Shown here one piece after another: positions 20,647-29,266 of a stretch of DNA of 64,000 bases; position 1 is the stretch's first letter, and every line of letters starts with the position of its first letter. The stretch comes from Coprobacillus sp. (lineage in GTDB: Bacteria; Bacillota_I; Bacilli_A; RFN20; CAG-826). The stretch is from the NCBI GenBank assembly GCA_021203805.1, contig JAJQAM010000009.1:42174-106173 (forward strand), given 5' to 3'. The notes beneath the pieces were generated by a model. The model had not been told where the DNA came from. It ran no database searches and saw nothing but the letters and a program-made list of their open reading frames with translations. The translations under genes were made by a program, and so were the position numbers.

Positions 20647-22070
20647 TGCTCGAGGCGGTAATTGGGCTAGAAATACATATTGAGATGAAGACTAAGTCCA
20701 AAATGTTTTCGAGTGGACCCGTTCAATACGGCGATGAGACTAACACTAATGTGACTGTCTATGACCTTGGATTCCCTGGAGTGCTCCCCACTGTTAATAA
20801 AGGAGCGGTCATAAATGCGATAAGAGTGTGCCACGCTCTTCATATGGAAATTGACCCCGTTCTTCGCTTTGATAGAAAGAACTATTTCTACTCAGATCTT
20901 CCAAAAGGCTACCAAATTACGCAGTATTTTAAGCCAATTGGTAAAAATGGATATCTCACTATTAATACCTCAAGTGGCGAACACAAGATAGAAATTGAAA
21001 GACTACATATCGAAGAAGACACTGCAAAACAGCTTCATAGCTATGACTGCACTCTTATCGATTACAATAGATGCGGTACCCCTCTTATTGAGATTGTCTC
21101 TAAACCTCAAATTCATTCTAGTGAAGAGGCTATGAAGTATATTGATGAGATTCGTTCTATTGTCTCCTTCCTTGATGTGAGTGACGGCAAGATGGAAGAG
21201 GGATCACTTAGATGCGACGTTAATATCTCCGTCCATGAAAAAGGAAGTAATGAATTTGGCACTCGAGTGGAGATTAAAAATCTCAATAGCATCATGAATG
21301 TTGAGAAGGTTCTTGACTATGAGTTTGAAAGACAGTGCAAGTGCCTAGAAACTGGGGAGCCAATCATTCAAGAGACGAGAAGATTTGACGAGGCCTCTAA
21401 AACCACCCAGCCTATGAGAAATAAAACTGATGCTGTGGACTATAAGTATTATCCCGAGGCTAATATCCTTCCAGTTAAACTAGATGAGGCTTTTATATAT
21501 GAAGCAATTAGAACAAGTAATGAACTTGCCTCCTCTAAACTTAAGAGATATTTAGAGTCCGGACTTAGTGAATATGACGCTAATATACTCATTTCTGATA
21601 AAGATTTATCAAATTATTTTGATAATATAGTGCAAAATGGTGTATCCTACAAACTCAGCGCGAATTGGCTCATTGGAGATATTTCTGCCGTTCTTAATAA
21701 AGAAGATATCTCAATTACCAAGTTCCCGCTTAGCCCAGATCAGATTGCGGAGATTATTTCTCTTATTGAATCTGGGAAAATAAATAACAAGCAAGGAAGA
21801 GAAATATTTGCTAAAATATTAGAAAATAATACTTTAAGTATTACTGAGCTTGCTTCTGAATTTAATAAGGGCATGATATCTGAAAGTGATGAGCTTCTTA
21901 AAATCATTAATGAAGTTCTCGACGAAAATGAGCAGTCCATCATCGACTATAAAGCGGGACGAGACAAAGCACTTGGATATCTCATGGGCCAAGTAATGAA
22001 GAAGACAGGCGGTAAAGTAAACCCTAAAGATACAAATTCTCTTCTACTTGAAGAGCTTAAAAGGAGGTAG
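20646..22070 (+). CDS. gatB: Asp/Glu-tRNA amidotransferase subunit B
   Basis: 474 residues. N-terminal kinase-like cradle domain starts AVIGLEIHIEMKTKSKMFSSG and carries DLPKGYQITQY and IERLHIEEDTAKQ; the C-terminal part is the helical and YqeY-like tail domain that grips tRNA, ending GQVMKKTGGKVNPK. Activates the misacylated tRNA with ATP and receives ammonia from GatA. Full length. Its last codons contain AGGAGG used by galE. Confidence 0.96.
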   Translation: MLEAVIGLEIHIEMKTKSKMFSSGPVQYGDETNTNVTVYDLGFPGVLPTVNKGAVINAIRVCHALHMEIDPVLRFDRKNYFYSDLPKGYQITQYFKPIGKNGYLTINTSSGEHKIEIERLHIEEDTAKQLHSYDCTLIDYNRCGTPLIEIVSKPQIHSSEEAMKYIDEIRSIVSFLDVSDGKMEEGSLRCDVNISVHEKGSNEFGTRVEIKNLNSIMNVEKVLDYEFERQCKCLETGEPIIQETRRFDEASKTTQPMRNKTDAVDYKYYPEANILPVKLDEAFIYEAIRTSNELASSKLKRYLESGLSEYDANILISDKDLSNYFDNIVQNGVSYKLSANWLIGDISAVLNKEDISITKFPLSPDQIAEIISLIESGKINNKQGREIFAKILENNTLSITELASEFNKGMISESDELLKIINEVLDENEQSIIDYKAGRDKALGYLMGQVMKKTGGKVNPKDTNSLLLEELKRR

Positions 22071-22074
22071 CATT

Positions 22075-23091
22075 ATGGGAAAAGTATTAGTGACCGGTGG
22101 TACAGGCTATATTGGAAGCCACACGGTAATTGAACTACTAAAGGCAGGATATGAACCCGTCATAGTGGATAATTTATGCAACTCTAAAATTGAAGTTCTT
22201 AACCGTATTAAACTCATCAGCGGGGTAAAACCTAAGTTTTATCAAATTGATGTTCAAGATAAAGAAGCTATGAGGCGCGTTTTCGAAGAAAACGACATTG
22301 AAAGCATTATTCATTTCGCGGGCCTTAAGTCAGTGGGTGAATCCGTTCAAAAGCCTCAGCTATATTACGATAATAATGTGGGCTCCTCTAAAGTCTTAAT
22401 TGAGCTTATGGAGGAATATGGAGTTCACAATATTGTCTTCTCCTCTTCCGCAACGGTATATGGAAATCCTAAGAGTGTTCCAATTGTAGAAACAGATCCA
22501 GTCGGAGAAGCCGCTTCTCCATACGGAGAAACTAAGATTATCATTGAGAAAATGCTTATGGAGTTTAGCGAGACCCATAAAGACGCTAATGTAGCTCTCC
22601 TTAGGTATTTCAATCCAATTGGAGCCCATCCCTCGGGAGTGATGGGAGAATATCCAACTGGTATTCCAAATAACTTAATGCCCTATATTACTCAGGTAGC
22701 AGTGGGCACCTTAAAGCAGCTTACTGTATTTGGAGGGGACTATCCCACTAGAGACGGAACCTGCGTTAGAGACTATATTCATGTTGTGGACCTTGCGATT
22801 GGTCATGTGTATGCTCTTCATAAGCTTGAAGAGAAACCAGGACTAGTGATCTATAACCTAGGAACTGGGAAAGGCACAACGGTTCTTGAGCTCGTCCATG
22901 CCTTTGAAGAGGCTAATAACATGAAGATCAATTATGTCGTAGGGGACCGTAGACCTGGTGATGTCACTGAGTGCTACGCAAACTGCGATAAAGCTTATAA
23001 GGAGATGGGATGGAAAGCAGAGCTTACCATCACTGATGCATGCCGCGACTCTTGGAACTGGCAGTCTAAAAATCCACACGGATATGAATAG
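22075..23091 (+). CDS. galE: UDP-glucose 4-epimerase
   Basis: Interconverts UDP-glucose and UDP-galactose. I set the start at ATG 22075, 5 bases after the gatB stop and 9 after AGGAGG (22062-22067); a TTG at 22048 would add nine residues made from the Shine-Dalgarno region and is not credible. The resulting 338 residues equal the E. coli enzyme. Landmarks: Rossmann GGTGYIGSHT (~7-16), IIHFAGLKSVGES, FSSSATVYG with the catalytic Ser, and catalytic Tyr-Lys in PYGETK. It can feed sugar nucleotides to the two glycosyltransferases in the window (inference). Confidence 0.94.
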   Translation: MGKVLVTGGTGYIGSHTVIELLKAGYEPVIVDNLCNSKIEVLNRIKLISGVKPKFYQIDVQDKEAMRRVFEENDIESIIHFAGLKSVGESVQKPQLYYDNNVGSSKVLIELMEEYGVHNIVFSSSATVYGNPKSVPIVETDPVGEAASPYGETKIIIEKMLMEFSETHKDANVALLRYFNPIGAHPSGVMGEYPTGIPNNLMPYITQVAVGTLKQLTVFGGDYPTRDGTCVRDYIHVVDLAIGHVYALHKLEEKPGLVIYNLGTGKGTTVLELVHAFEEANNMKINYVVGDRRPGDVTECYANCDKAYKEMGWKAELTITDACRDSWNWQSKNPHGYE

Positions 23092-23102
23092 GAGGTATCT
23101 AT

Positions 23103-24035
23103 ATGAGCAAACCACAAAAAATTAGTATTGAGAGCAAAGGGATAGTGGAGTATGGCTATGCCTGGACAGTGGAAGATAGCATCGCGAATGTTATCATCAT
23201 GTCTGGTATGTGTGAGCATTGTCTCCGCTACGACGACTTCGCTCAGTATCTTAATGAACATAAATTTAATGTTTATTCGCTAGATAATTTTGGGCAGGGC
23301 GCAAATGTCCTTCCTGACCTATCTAACCTTGGCGTTGTTCCATCTTCTGCTTTTAGAAAGCAGGTGCAAATGGTTGATGCTTTAGTGGAAAAACTAAGAA
23401 TTAGCGCCAGACCTACCTTCATTTTTGCTCATTCAATGGGCTCTATTCTCTGCCAAGATTACATCCAAAGATACACTCACCACGTGAGTAAAGTTGTTCT
23501 CTGCGGGTCTATGGCGAAGAATCCATTAACTCCACTTGGTTATCAACTAGCGAGATTAATTGTCACTAAAAAGAATAGGAACAATGAAGCTAAACTTCTC
23601 GCTGCACTAATGTTTGGTAATTTTAATAACAAAGTACCAAAACCCGCTAGAACTTCTCATGACTGGCTTTCCACCATTCCTGAAAATGTTGATAAGTTCA
23701 TTAATGATCCACTATGTGGGTATAGGCCAAACAACGGCTTCTGCCTTGAACTTCTTAAAGGTATGAATAGACTTTATAAGAAGAAATTCCTTGAGAAGAT
23801 TAGAAAAGACCTTGATATCTTTATTATCTCGGGTGATGGAGATCCTGTATCTCACTACGGCAAAGACGTCGAAAAGCTTGATAAGATGTATAAAAAACTT
23901 GGTCTCAAACATGTTGGGACTAAAATATATGAAGGATGTCGCCATGAGGTCTTCAATGACTTCAGAAAGAAAGAAGTTTATGAAGATGTCCTTACATTCT
24001 TCATGGCCGATTTGGCAGGCAAAAACGTTGTTTGA
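23103..24035 (+). CDS. Alpha/beta hydrolase, monoacylglycerol-lipase-like
   Basis: 310 residues of the serine hydrolase S33/'hydrolase_4' group. Landmarks: GMCEHCLRYDDFAQYL after strand 3, DNFGQG in place of the usual D-x-RGHG, nucleophile elbow FAHSMGSILCQ, the acid in SGDGDPVSHYGKDV, and the catalytic His in YEGCRHEVFND. Known members cleave lysophospholipids or monoacylglycerols; the substrate here is not shown. No signal peptide, so cytoplasmic or membrane-peripheral. It follows galE after 11 bases with an AGGAGGT site and is the last protein gene before tRNA-Arg. Confidence 0.85.
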   Translation: MSKPQKISIESKGIVEYGYAWTVEDSIANVIIMSGMCEHCLRYDDFAQYLNEHKFNVYSLDNFGQGANVLPDLSNLGVVPSSAFRKQVQMVDALVEKLRISARPTFIFAHSMGSILCQDYIQRYTHHVSKVVLCGSMAKNPLTPLGYQLARLIVTKKNRNNEAKLLAALMFGNFNNKVPKPARTSHDWLSTIPENVDKFINDPLCGYRPNNGFCLELLKGMNRLYKKKFLEKIRKDLDIFIISGDGDPVSHYGKDVEKLDKMYKKLGLKHVGTKIYEGCRHEVFNDFRKKEVYEDVLTFFMADLAGKNVV

Positions 24036-24041
24036 TATTAC

Positions 24042-24118
24042 GGCCTCCTAGCGTAATTGGATAACGCAATCGCCTCCTAAGCGATAGATTTCGAGTTCGA
24101 GTCTCGAGGAGGTCGCCA
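24042..24118 (+). tRNA. tRNA-Arg (anticodon CCT)
   Basis: 77 bases with an encoded CCA (24116-24118). Acceptor GGCCTCC pairs with GGAGGTC (one G-U); D arm GCGT...ACGC; anticodon stem ATCGC/GCGAT with loop CTCCTAA, anticodon CCT reading AGG; T arm TCGAG-TTCGAGT-CTCGA. It starts 6 bases after the hydrolase stop, so it may share that transcript, and it is followed by a strong terminator. Confidence 0.96.
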
Positions 24119-24134
24119 TATCCTAAAATCAACA

Positions 24135-24160
24135 AAAAAGCCAGTTTCCGCTGGCTTTTT
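24135..24160 (+). terminator. Terminator after tRNA-Arg (bidirectional)
   Basis: AAAAAGCCAG (24135-24144) and CTGGCTTTTT (24151-24160) form a 10-base stem around TTTCCG. The A-run and T-run serve both strands, so it also ends the nitroreductase gene. The stem sequence is identical to the one after rpoC. Confidence 0.92.
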
Positions 24161-24176
24161 AATTTAATTTACACGA

Positions 24177-24674
24177 TTAATATACTTTATGGACTTTGTC
24201 GATTTTGTATCTGTCTTCTATTTTTTTCTGCTCCGCTTTATGCCCAATTGGTATAAGGCAGAACGGCTCAAGAGTATCGGGAATATCTAGAGTCTTTCTT
24301 ACTAAGTCCACTCTATCTGGAATGGGCTCTACTCCCATCCAGCATGCCCCGAGATTTAGCTGCTCGGCTTCTATGAGAATGTTTTCGACGCTTGCTCCTA
24401 AATCCTGAGCTTGAAAGAATGGAACTTTAATCTTTTTAATATAGCACGGCACTATAACGACATTAGCATTAGTAAGCATTCTTATGCCGTCTTTATTCGC
24501 GCTTAATTTAGGTTTTATATCCTTATCTCTTACGACATAGAACTCCCAGGGCTGTTGGTTACAGGCTGATGGAGCCTGCATCCCTGCTTTTAGAAGTAAT
24601 TCGATATCTTCTTCGCTAACTTCCTCATCTGTATAGCGGCGCGTGCTACACCTAGCAAATATTGGATCGCTCAT
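24177..24674 (-). CDS. Nitroreductase-family FMN oxidoreductase
   Basis: 165 residues. FMN-binding start FARCSTRRYTDEEVSEEDIELLLKAG, then QAPSACNQQPWEFYVV, and the C-terminal LGACWMGVEPIPDRV...LIPIGHKAEQK are all family landmarks. It reduces small electron-poor compounds with NAD(P)H; the natural substrate is unknown. It is shorter than NfsA/B (~220) and matches the compact clostridial subgroup. An AGGAGA site precedes the ATG. It ends at the shared terminator with tRNA-Arg. Confidence 0.9.
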   Translation of the reverse strand: MSDPIFARCSTRRYTDEEVSEEDIELLLKAGMQAPSACNQQPWEFYVVRDKDIKPKLSANKDGIRMLTNANVVIVPCYIKKIKVPFFQAQDLGASVENILIEAEQLNLGACWMGVEPIPDRVDLVRKTLDIPDTLEPFCLIPIGHKAEQKKIEDRYKIDKVHKVY

Positions 24675-24708
24675 ATTTTAATCTCCTTTTTATAAGTTTA
24701 ACGAAAAC

Positions 24709-24737
24709 TTGAATGAATAATATTGTTATATTATAAT
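24709..24737 (+). promoter_or_regulatory. tRNA-Ala promoter
   Basis: TTGAAT (24709-24714), 17-base spacer, perfect TATAAT (24732-24737), about 7 bases before the expected transcription start and 13 before the tRNA. The clearest sigma-70/sigma-A promoter in the window. Confidence 0.85.
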
Positions 24738-24750
24738 CTTAATTACAAGT

Positions 24751-24826
24751 GGGGCTGTAGCTCAGTTGGAAGAGCGCCTCCATGGCATGGAGGAGGTCGA
24801 GGGTTCGAGCCCCTTTAGCTCCACCA
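24751..24826 (+). tRNA. tRNA-Ala (anticodon GGC)
   Basis: 76 bases with encoded CCA. Acceptor GGGGCTG/TAGCTCC; D arm TAGCTCAGTTGGAAGAGC; anticodon stem CCTCC/GGAGG with loop ATGGCAT, anticodon GGC reading GCY codons; T arm GAGGG-TTCGAGC-CCCTT. It has its own promoter and terminator, so it is a single-gene transcript. Confidence 0.97.
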
Positions 24827-24840
24827 TTTATAAGATTAAG

Positions 24841-24863
24841 ACACTATCGCTGATAGTGTTTTT
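24841..24863 (+). terminator. Terminator after tRNA-Ala
   Basis: ACACTATC (24841-24848) and GATAGTGT (24852-24859) form an 8-base stem around GCT, followed by TTTT. The T-run touches the stop of the convergent glycosyltransferase gene. Confidence 0.85.
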
Positions 24864-25914
24864 ATTTGCCTTTCTGATATATATCTAGATAGAAGTCTTT
24901 CCACATTTCCTTAACGTGATCTCTTGAATAAAATGTTTTAATTAATCTTGATTTTTTTGTTAAATCATCCGCAAAATCTGGGTCTTTTACTAGGTTTTTA
25001 ATGGCAGCGTCAAATTCCTTATTATCTTTACATAAAAGCATATCTTCGCCGAGCACTTCCGCGCCTAATATTGGTCGATATAAGTCTAAATCTCTAAGAA
25101 TTAGAGGCTTTTCGCATGAGGCTGCCTCCAAAATTGTCATTGGGAATAACTCGTTATATGAAGTCATAAGAAGGGCATCAGAGAGGTTATAAATATAGTT
25201 CATTTCAGAGCGTGGAATGATGCCGGTAAAGATAACATTACTAGGCGGGTTCTCCACGATTTTCTTTAGATCTGAATAGCCATCAGTAATCACCCCAAAG
25301 GAGAATCCTCCAACCCAGAGGAACGTAATATCTGGATTCATTTTAGCAAGGTCAATAAAGTCAAAAACTCCCTTTCTAGTTTGAATCTGTCCGCAACTTA
25401 AAATAATAGGTTTATCAAGTGGAATCTTATATTTAGTTTTATATTCATTTAGAAGCGTTTTGTCTTTGATATGGTAGAAATCCTTTTCACTAACAAAGTT
25501 AGGGATATAGATTATTGATTCTCTTTTGACCCCTAGTTTTACAAGCTCCTCTATAAAGATAGGGTTTACCACCACTAAATATTTAGCCTTCTTATAGAAG
25601 TTCATGACATACCCGCAGAAAATCTTAAATAGTGGTTTAGGAAGTTTAATTGATCCTTTAAGAGTGTCAGGAAGGAAGTGACAATACATCACTCTAATTC
25701 CTTTTCTCTTCCTAAATCTAAACCAAAGTCTGAGGTTTATGGAGTGGACATGAACGATATCCGCTTTTTTATGTGAGTTGATACTAACCTCAAAAATATC
25801 GTCCATTTCTTTAATGAGGGCGACCTGCTCTAAATAGGCGCTACCAACGCCTTGTCCCTCTACGGAGTCCGCTTTTGAAAGCACATTTATGGTAATTTTC
25901 CCTTCTTTATTCAT
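24862..25914 (-). CDS. Glycosyltransferase family 4, possibly glycolipid-forming
   Basis: 350 residues, GT-B fold. N-terminal acceptor domain with DIVHVHSINLRL and VMYCHFLPDTLKGS; the donor domain contains ILSCGQIQTRKGVFDFIDLAK, WVGGFSFG, and the E-x7-E signature ELFPMTILE at about 269-277, followed by AASCEKPLI. The arrangement recalls diacylglycerol-glucoside glucosyltransferases of Acholeplasma and Firmicutes, which build the second sugar on membrane glycolipids; this is a resemblance only. A perfect TATAAT (25922-25927, minus strand) lies 7 bases before the ATG and no Shine-Dalgarno is present, so the mRNA should be leaderless. Confidence 0.82.
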   Translation of the reverse strand: MNKEGKITINVLSKADSVEGQGVGSAYLEQVALIKEMDDIFEVSINSHKKADIVHVHSINLRLWFRFRKRKGIRVMYCHFLPDTLKGSIKLPKPLFKIFCGYVMNFYKKAKYLVVVNPIFIEELVKLGVKRESIIYIPNFVSEKDFYHIKDKTLLNEYKTKYKIPLDKPIILSCGQIQTRKGVFDFIDLAKMNPDITFLWVGGFSFGVITDGYSDLKKIVENPPSNVIFTGIIPRSEMNYIYNLSDALLMTSYNELFPMTILEAASCEKPLILRDLDLYRPILGAEVLGEDMLLCKDNKEFDAAIKNLVKDPDFADDLTKKSRLIKTFYSRDHVKEMWKDFYLDIYQKGK

Positions 25915-25987
25915 GGCTTTTATTATATTAAATTTCCCCTTTAAACTTAACCCATAAAAAATAAATCTTAAAAAAACTCTTTAATTC

Positions 25988-25996
25988 TGGCATAAT
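25988..25996 (+). promoter_or_regulatory. Extended -10 of the CarD-like gene
   Basis: TGGCATAAT (25988-25996) with transcription expected near 26003; AGGGAAG (26003-26009) serves as ribosome site for the ATG at 26020. Confidence 0.5.
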
Positions 25997-26019
25997 ATAG
26001 TTAGGGAAGTGAATAACGA

Positions 26020-26517
26020 ATGTATGAAGTAAATTCCTTAGTTATTCATCGTAGAGAAGGCCTATGTGATATTGTTGATATCAAAGATATCAATGGGAAA
26101 CAGTATTATCTCTTAAAGGCCCGTAGAGGAGACGGCGAGAACATTTATGTTCCTGTCGATAATGCGAACGCAATTATTCGAGACATTATGTCGGTTGAAA
26201 GTGCTGACCGCATGCTTCTTTATATGAAATCTCTAAACGATGAGATTATCACCAACACGAAGCAACGTCGTGATTATTTCAAAAAGAAGCTCTCTAGCGG
26301 TTCTATCCACGATATCATGTACCTCGCCAAGCAGCTTTATTTATATTACGGTGATGTAAGTGAAGATGGAGTAAGTGAAGATATTAAATTCGGCCCACTT
26401 GACATAGAGCTACTTGAATCCGCTGAAGACATTCTCTTTGATGAACTTGAGCTTACCTATAATGTCCCACGTGATTCCCTTAGGGATTACATCATTAATA
26501 GAATGAATTCCCTATAA
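26020..26517 (+). CDS. CarD-family transcription regulator
   Basis: 165 residues. The N-terminal ~60 residues are an RNA-polymerase-interacting Tudor-like domain shared with CarD and the Mfd helicase (YEVNSLVIHRREGLCDIVDIKDING, then YYLLKARRG and YVPVDN). The rest is helical. CarD-type proteins bind the beta subunit and stabilise open promoter complexes, often at stable-RNA promoters; whether this protein activates or represses is unknown. Short relatives with this domain are widespread in Firmicutes. It converges on the phosphatase gene with adjacent stops (26517/26518). Confidence 0.85.
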   Translation: MYEVNSLVIHRREGLCDIVDIKDINGKQYYLLKARRGDGENIYVPVDNANAIIRDIMSVESADRMLLYMKSLNDEIITNTKQRRDYFKKKLSSGSIHDIMYLAKQLYLYYGDVSEDGVSEDIKFGPLDIELLESAEDILFDELELTYNVPRDSLRDYIINRMNSL

Positions 26518-27333
26518 TTAATCTAGATATTTACTTTTTAATAGATTTATTTCTTCTTCAGTTATGGAGAAGTATTTTTTTATGTAAGAGATGATATCCC
26601 CTTCTTTTTCCTTCATATAACTAACCATGCTGTCGTAGTATTCTTCGTGAACATTTATCGTCCCATCAAGAATTTCAGGAAGTAGTGGTCTTTCTGGATA
26701 ACCCTTTGCTCTTTCTAAGGCCGCTTCATACTCGCTTCTTACATATTTATCAGTCACCATGTAGTCATATTTTAATGTGTCTTCGTCCACTCCAAGAAGG
26801 GCGAGGATAATAAAGGAAGCCACTCCTGTTCTATCTTTACCCCCAGCGCAGTGATAGAGCAGCGCGTGATCATCATCTTCATTTAAAACATAATCAAATA
26901 GCACTCTAAACTGTTTGATGCAGTATTCATCCGTAATAAACATTATGTAGTTTGCAATCATTAGATTATAAACAGAGAAGTCGCCTTTGGTCTCATAGAA
27001 GTGCTCTAACTTTTTTGTAAATGAAGAGCTCTTTAACTCATCGCTGACTCTAGAAAGGGCATCATTTTCATTTTGAGGAAAGATTGGAAGATGAATGTTA
27101 GTCGCCCCCGGTATATCAACATCTGGGCTTCCTTCTCTCTCGTCAGCATTTCGTAAATCGATCACTTTATCAACGTGAAGCTGGTTCACTAAAACGGAAT
27201 AATCTTTTTCATCTATCTTCCAAACCGCTCCGCTTCTAATAAGTTTATTTTCTTTCACGGTTTTTCCGTCAGTAGTCTTATAACCGCCTAAATCTCTAAT
27301 ATTTTTTATGTAATTTAGATTTATTTCTTTCAT
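26518..27333 (-). CDS. Tyrosine/dual-specificity-type protein phosphatase
   Basis: 271 residues. Cys-based phosphatase loop YHCAGGKDRTGVASF (H-C-x5-R) at about 180-194, preceded by NIRDLGGYKTTDGK and VDKVIDLRNADER, which are typical of the bacterial Y_phosphatase3/LipA-like group. Members dephosphorylate phosphotyrosine, phosphoinositides or other phosphoesters; the substrate is unknown. No signal peptide. Its start overlaps the HAD gene stop by 4 bases, so it is the last gene of a Sir2-HAD-phosphatase operon. Confidence 0.87.
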   Translation of the reverse strand: MKEINLNYIKNIRDLGGYKTTDGKTVKENKLIRSGAVWKIDEKDYSVLVNQLHVDKVIDLRNADEREGSPDVDIPGATNIHLPIFPQNENDALSRVSDELKSSSFTKKLEHFYETKGDFSVYNLMIANYIMFITDEYCIKQFRVLFDYVLNEDDDHALLYHCAGGKDRTGVASFIILALLGVDEDTLKYDYMVTDKYVRSEYEAALERAKGYPERPLLPEILDGTINVHEEYYDSMVSYMKEKEGDIISYIKKYFSITEEEINLLKSKYLD

Positions 27334-27998
27334 AAAGATTTTCCAAGCTCGCTAATTGCGTTATATAATTCGTCTACTGAATCGACCACTTTATAAGCGC
27401 CAATATCAATCAAATCTTTTTTCTCTCTGAATCCCCAGGTGACGAGTATTGTTTTGGCTCCAACATTATTTCCCATCTCTAAATCTACACTCGAGTCTCC
27501 TATAACAATGCTTCTTTTTATGTCATATCCGGTGCTAGTAATGACGCTATTAATCATATCTGGGTGAGGCTTCTTATTTTGGCCTTCTTTGTCCCCCTCT
27601 ATATAGTCAAAAACCCCCGGGAACATCTCCTCCACTAGTGTTTTAGTGACATTAGCAAGTTTATTAGATACAACGACAAGATTATATTTGCCTTCTGATT
27701 TAAGTTTTCCTAGTAATTCACTAATCCCCTCATATGGTTTTGTATAGATATCATAATGAGTGTTGTAATAGCCCGTAAACTCTTTTAGGCATTCCTCATA
27801 ATCAGGATTTTCTTCTTTTCCCGGAATAGATCTTGCAATGAGTTTAGCCACTCCATTTCCAACAAAAGAGCGGATTTCTGCAAGTGTTCTTTCTTGATAT
27901 CCTAGTTTTCTTAATGCAAAATTAGTGGCCTCTTTAAGGTCTTCTAAAGTATTAAGCAACGTACCATCTAGATCAAAGAATAGTGTTATCTTTTTCAT
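27330..27998 (-). CDS. HAD phosphatase, phosphoglycolate-phosphatase-like
   Basis: 222 residues. Motif I FFDLDGTLLNTLED (nucleophile Asp and acid/base Asp), cap domain with SFVGNGVAKLIARS, motif II VVVSNK, motif III Lys in KKPHPDM and motif IV IVIGDSSVDLEMGNNVGA. Closest in pattern to Gph/PpaX. It could hydrolyse 2-phosphoglycolate from DNA repair or pyrophosphate; sequence alone does not decide. It overlaps the upstream Sir2 gene by 26 bases. Confidence 0.87.
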   Translation of the reverse strand: MKKITLFFDLDGTLLNTLEDLKEATNFALRKLGYQERTLAEIRSFVGNGVAKLIARSIPGKEENPDYEECLKEFTGYYNTHYDIYTKPYEGISELLGKLKSEGKYNLVVVSNKLANVTKTLVEEMFPGVFDYIEGDKEGQNKKPHPDMINSVITSTGYDIKRSIVIGDSSVDLEMGNNVGAKTILVTWGFREKKDLIDIGAYKVVDSVDELYNAISELGKSL

Positions 27999-28722
27999 TT
28001 AATTCCTTAATAACATTTATGACATCATCATAAATTGCAAGTGTACACATCTCATCGTATGAGGTTTTATCTTTATTGATAAGCACTAAGTTTTTGCCTC
28101 TGAAGTATCTAACAAATGAGGCAGCGGGATACACTCTTAAAGAGGTTCCAATAATAATCATCGTGTCGCAGGTCATAATCGCGCTTATCGCTCTACTTAC
28201 TATTTCGTCATCTAGTCCTTCCTCATATAAAACCACATCAGGCTTAATGATGCCCCCGCATTCGGCGCAACGAGGCACTCCGTCATGACTTAAAACATAG
28301 CTTAAATCATAAAACTTATGGCAGTCCTCGCAGTAGTTTCTATGGATTGACCCATGTAGCTCGTAGACTCTTTTAGATCCCGCGGCTTGATGAAGGCCGT
28401 CGATATTTTGAGTGACCACTGTCACGTTTTTGCCTTTTTTCTCAAGCGCTGCAAAATACTTATGAGCGATATTAGGCTCGGCATTAGGGAAGCACATCTT
28501 CTCTTTATAGAACTCGTAGAACTGTTTTGTATTTGCGTAGAAGAAAGAATGAGAGATTATCTCTTCCGCAGGGTAGGAGTATTTTTTGTCATTAGTGACA
28601 AAGATTCCATTAGTGCCCCTAAAGTCAGGAATCCCACTTCCAGTTGATATTCCCGCGCCAGTAAAGACCACTATTGAGCTAGCGCCTTTAATAACTTCAT
28701 ATAAATCATCAATCTTACTCAT
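27973..28722 (-). CDS. cobB: Sir2-family NAD-dependent protein deacylase
   Basis: 249 residues, a complete sirtuin. NAD site VVFTGAGISTGSGIPDFRG (~18-36), TQNIDGLHQAAG, catalytic His in ELHGSIH, two Cys pairs for zinc (CEDC and CAEC), then IIGTSLRVYPAASFV and LINKDKT. Removes acetyl or related acyl groups from lysines with NAD+. A decent AAAGGAA site and a TATAAT box precede it, so it heads the operon. Divergent from smpB across 67 bases. Confidence 0.93.
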   Translation of the reverse strand: MSKIDDLYEVIKGASSIVVFTGAGISTGSGIPDFRGTNGIFVTNDKKYSYPAEEIISHSFFYANTKQFYEFYKEKMCFPNAEPNIAHKYFAALEKKGKNVTVVTQNIDGLHQAAGSKRVYELHGSIHRNYCEDCHKFYDLSYVLSHDGVPRCAECGGIIKPDVVLYEEGLDDEIVSRAISAIMTCDTMIIIGTSLRVYPAASFVRYFRGKNLVLINKDKTSYDEMCTLAIYDDVINVIKELNEKDNTIL

Positions 28723-28772
28723 ATTTCCTTTTAAAATTATAATTGATTAATTTTAAAAAAACTAACTGATTA

Positions 28773-28781
28773 TGATATTAT
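28773..28781 (+). promoter_or_regulatory. Extended -10 of smpB, leaderless
   Basis: TGATATTAT (28773-28781) ends 8 bases before the smpB ATG at 28790; no Shine-Dalgarno lies between. Confidence 0.5.
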
Positions 28782-28789
28782 ATTAAATT

Positions 28790-29266
28790 ATGAATACCCC
28801 GAAAAAAGATCACATCAAGATTATTTCAACAAACCGTAAAGCGAGCTTTAATTATTATCTCTCTGATTTTACGGAAGCAGGGATTGTTCTTAAAGGAACG
28901 GAAATTAAATCCCTTAGAATGCATGGGTGCAATATAAGCGACGCCTATGTTACTTTTACTAGTGACGGAATCCCTCAAATAATTAATATGCACATCGCCC
29001 CTTATGAAGAAGGTAATATCTTTAATCATGACCCCCTTAGAACTAGAGATCTTCTCCTTCATAAGAAAGAAATTCATTACTTTATGTCTAAGATTCAAAA
29101 AGAGGGCTATACCGTCGTGCCCACTAAAGTTTATTTTTCTAACGGAAAAGCTAAACTTGAGATTGCGCTAGGCAAAGGTAAAAAACTCTATGATAAGAGA
29201 GAGTCGATTAAAAAGAGAGACATTAACCGAGAAATAGATAAGAATATGAAAGAGAAGAACAAATAA
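28790..29266 (+). CDS. smpB: SsrA-binding protein SmpB
   Basis: 158 residues. OB-fold with ISTNRKASFNYYLSDFTEAGIVLKGTEIKSLR at the start, a HDPLRTRDLLLHKKEI segment, VPTKVYFSNGKAKLEIALGKGKKLYDKRE, and the basic C-terminal tail (KKRDINREIDKNMKEKNK) that enters the decoding centre. Works with tmRNA to rescue stalled ribosomes; no tmRNA gene is recognisable in the window. The stop overlaps folC (TAATG). Confidence 0.96.
   Translation: MNTPKKDHIKIISTNRKASFNYYLSDFTEAGIVLKGTEIKSLRMHGCNISDAYVTFTSDGIPQIINMHIAPYEEGNIFNHDPLRTRDLLLHKKEIHYFMSKIQKEGYTVVPTKVYFSNGKAKLEIALGKGKKLYDKRESIKKRDINREIDKNMKEKNK

Noticed and set aside
22048..22074. TTG start extending galE by nine residues
   Set aside because: The extra residues are encoded by the Shine-Dalgarno region and the end of gatB; ATG 22075 has ideal spacing and gives the family's exact length.
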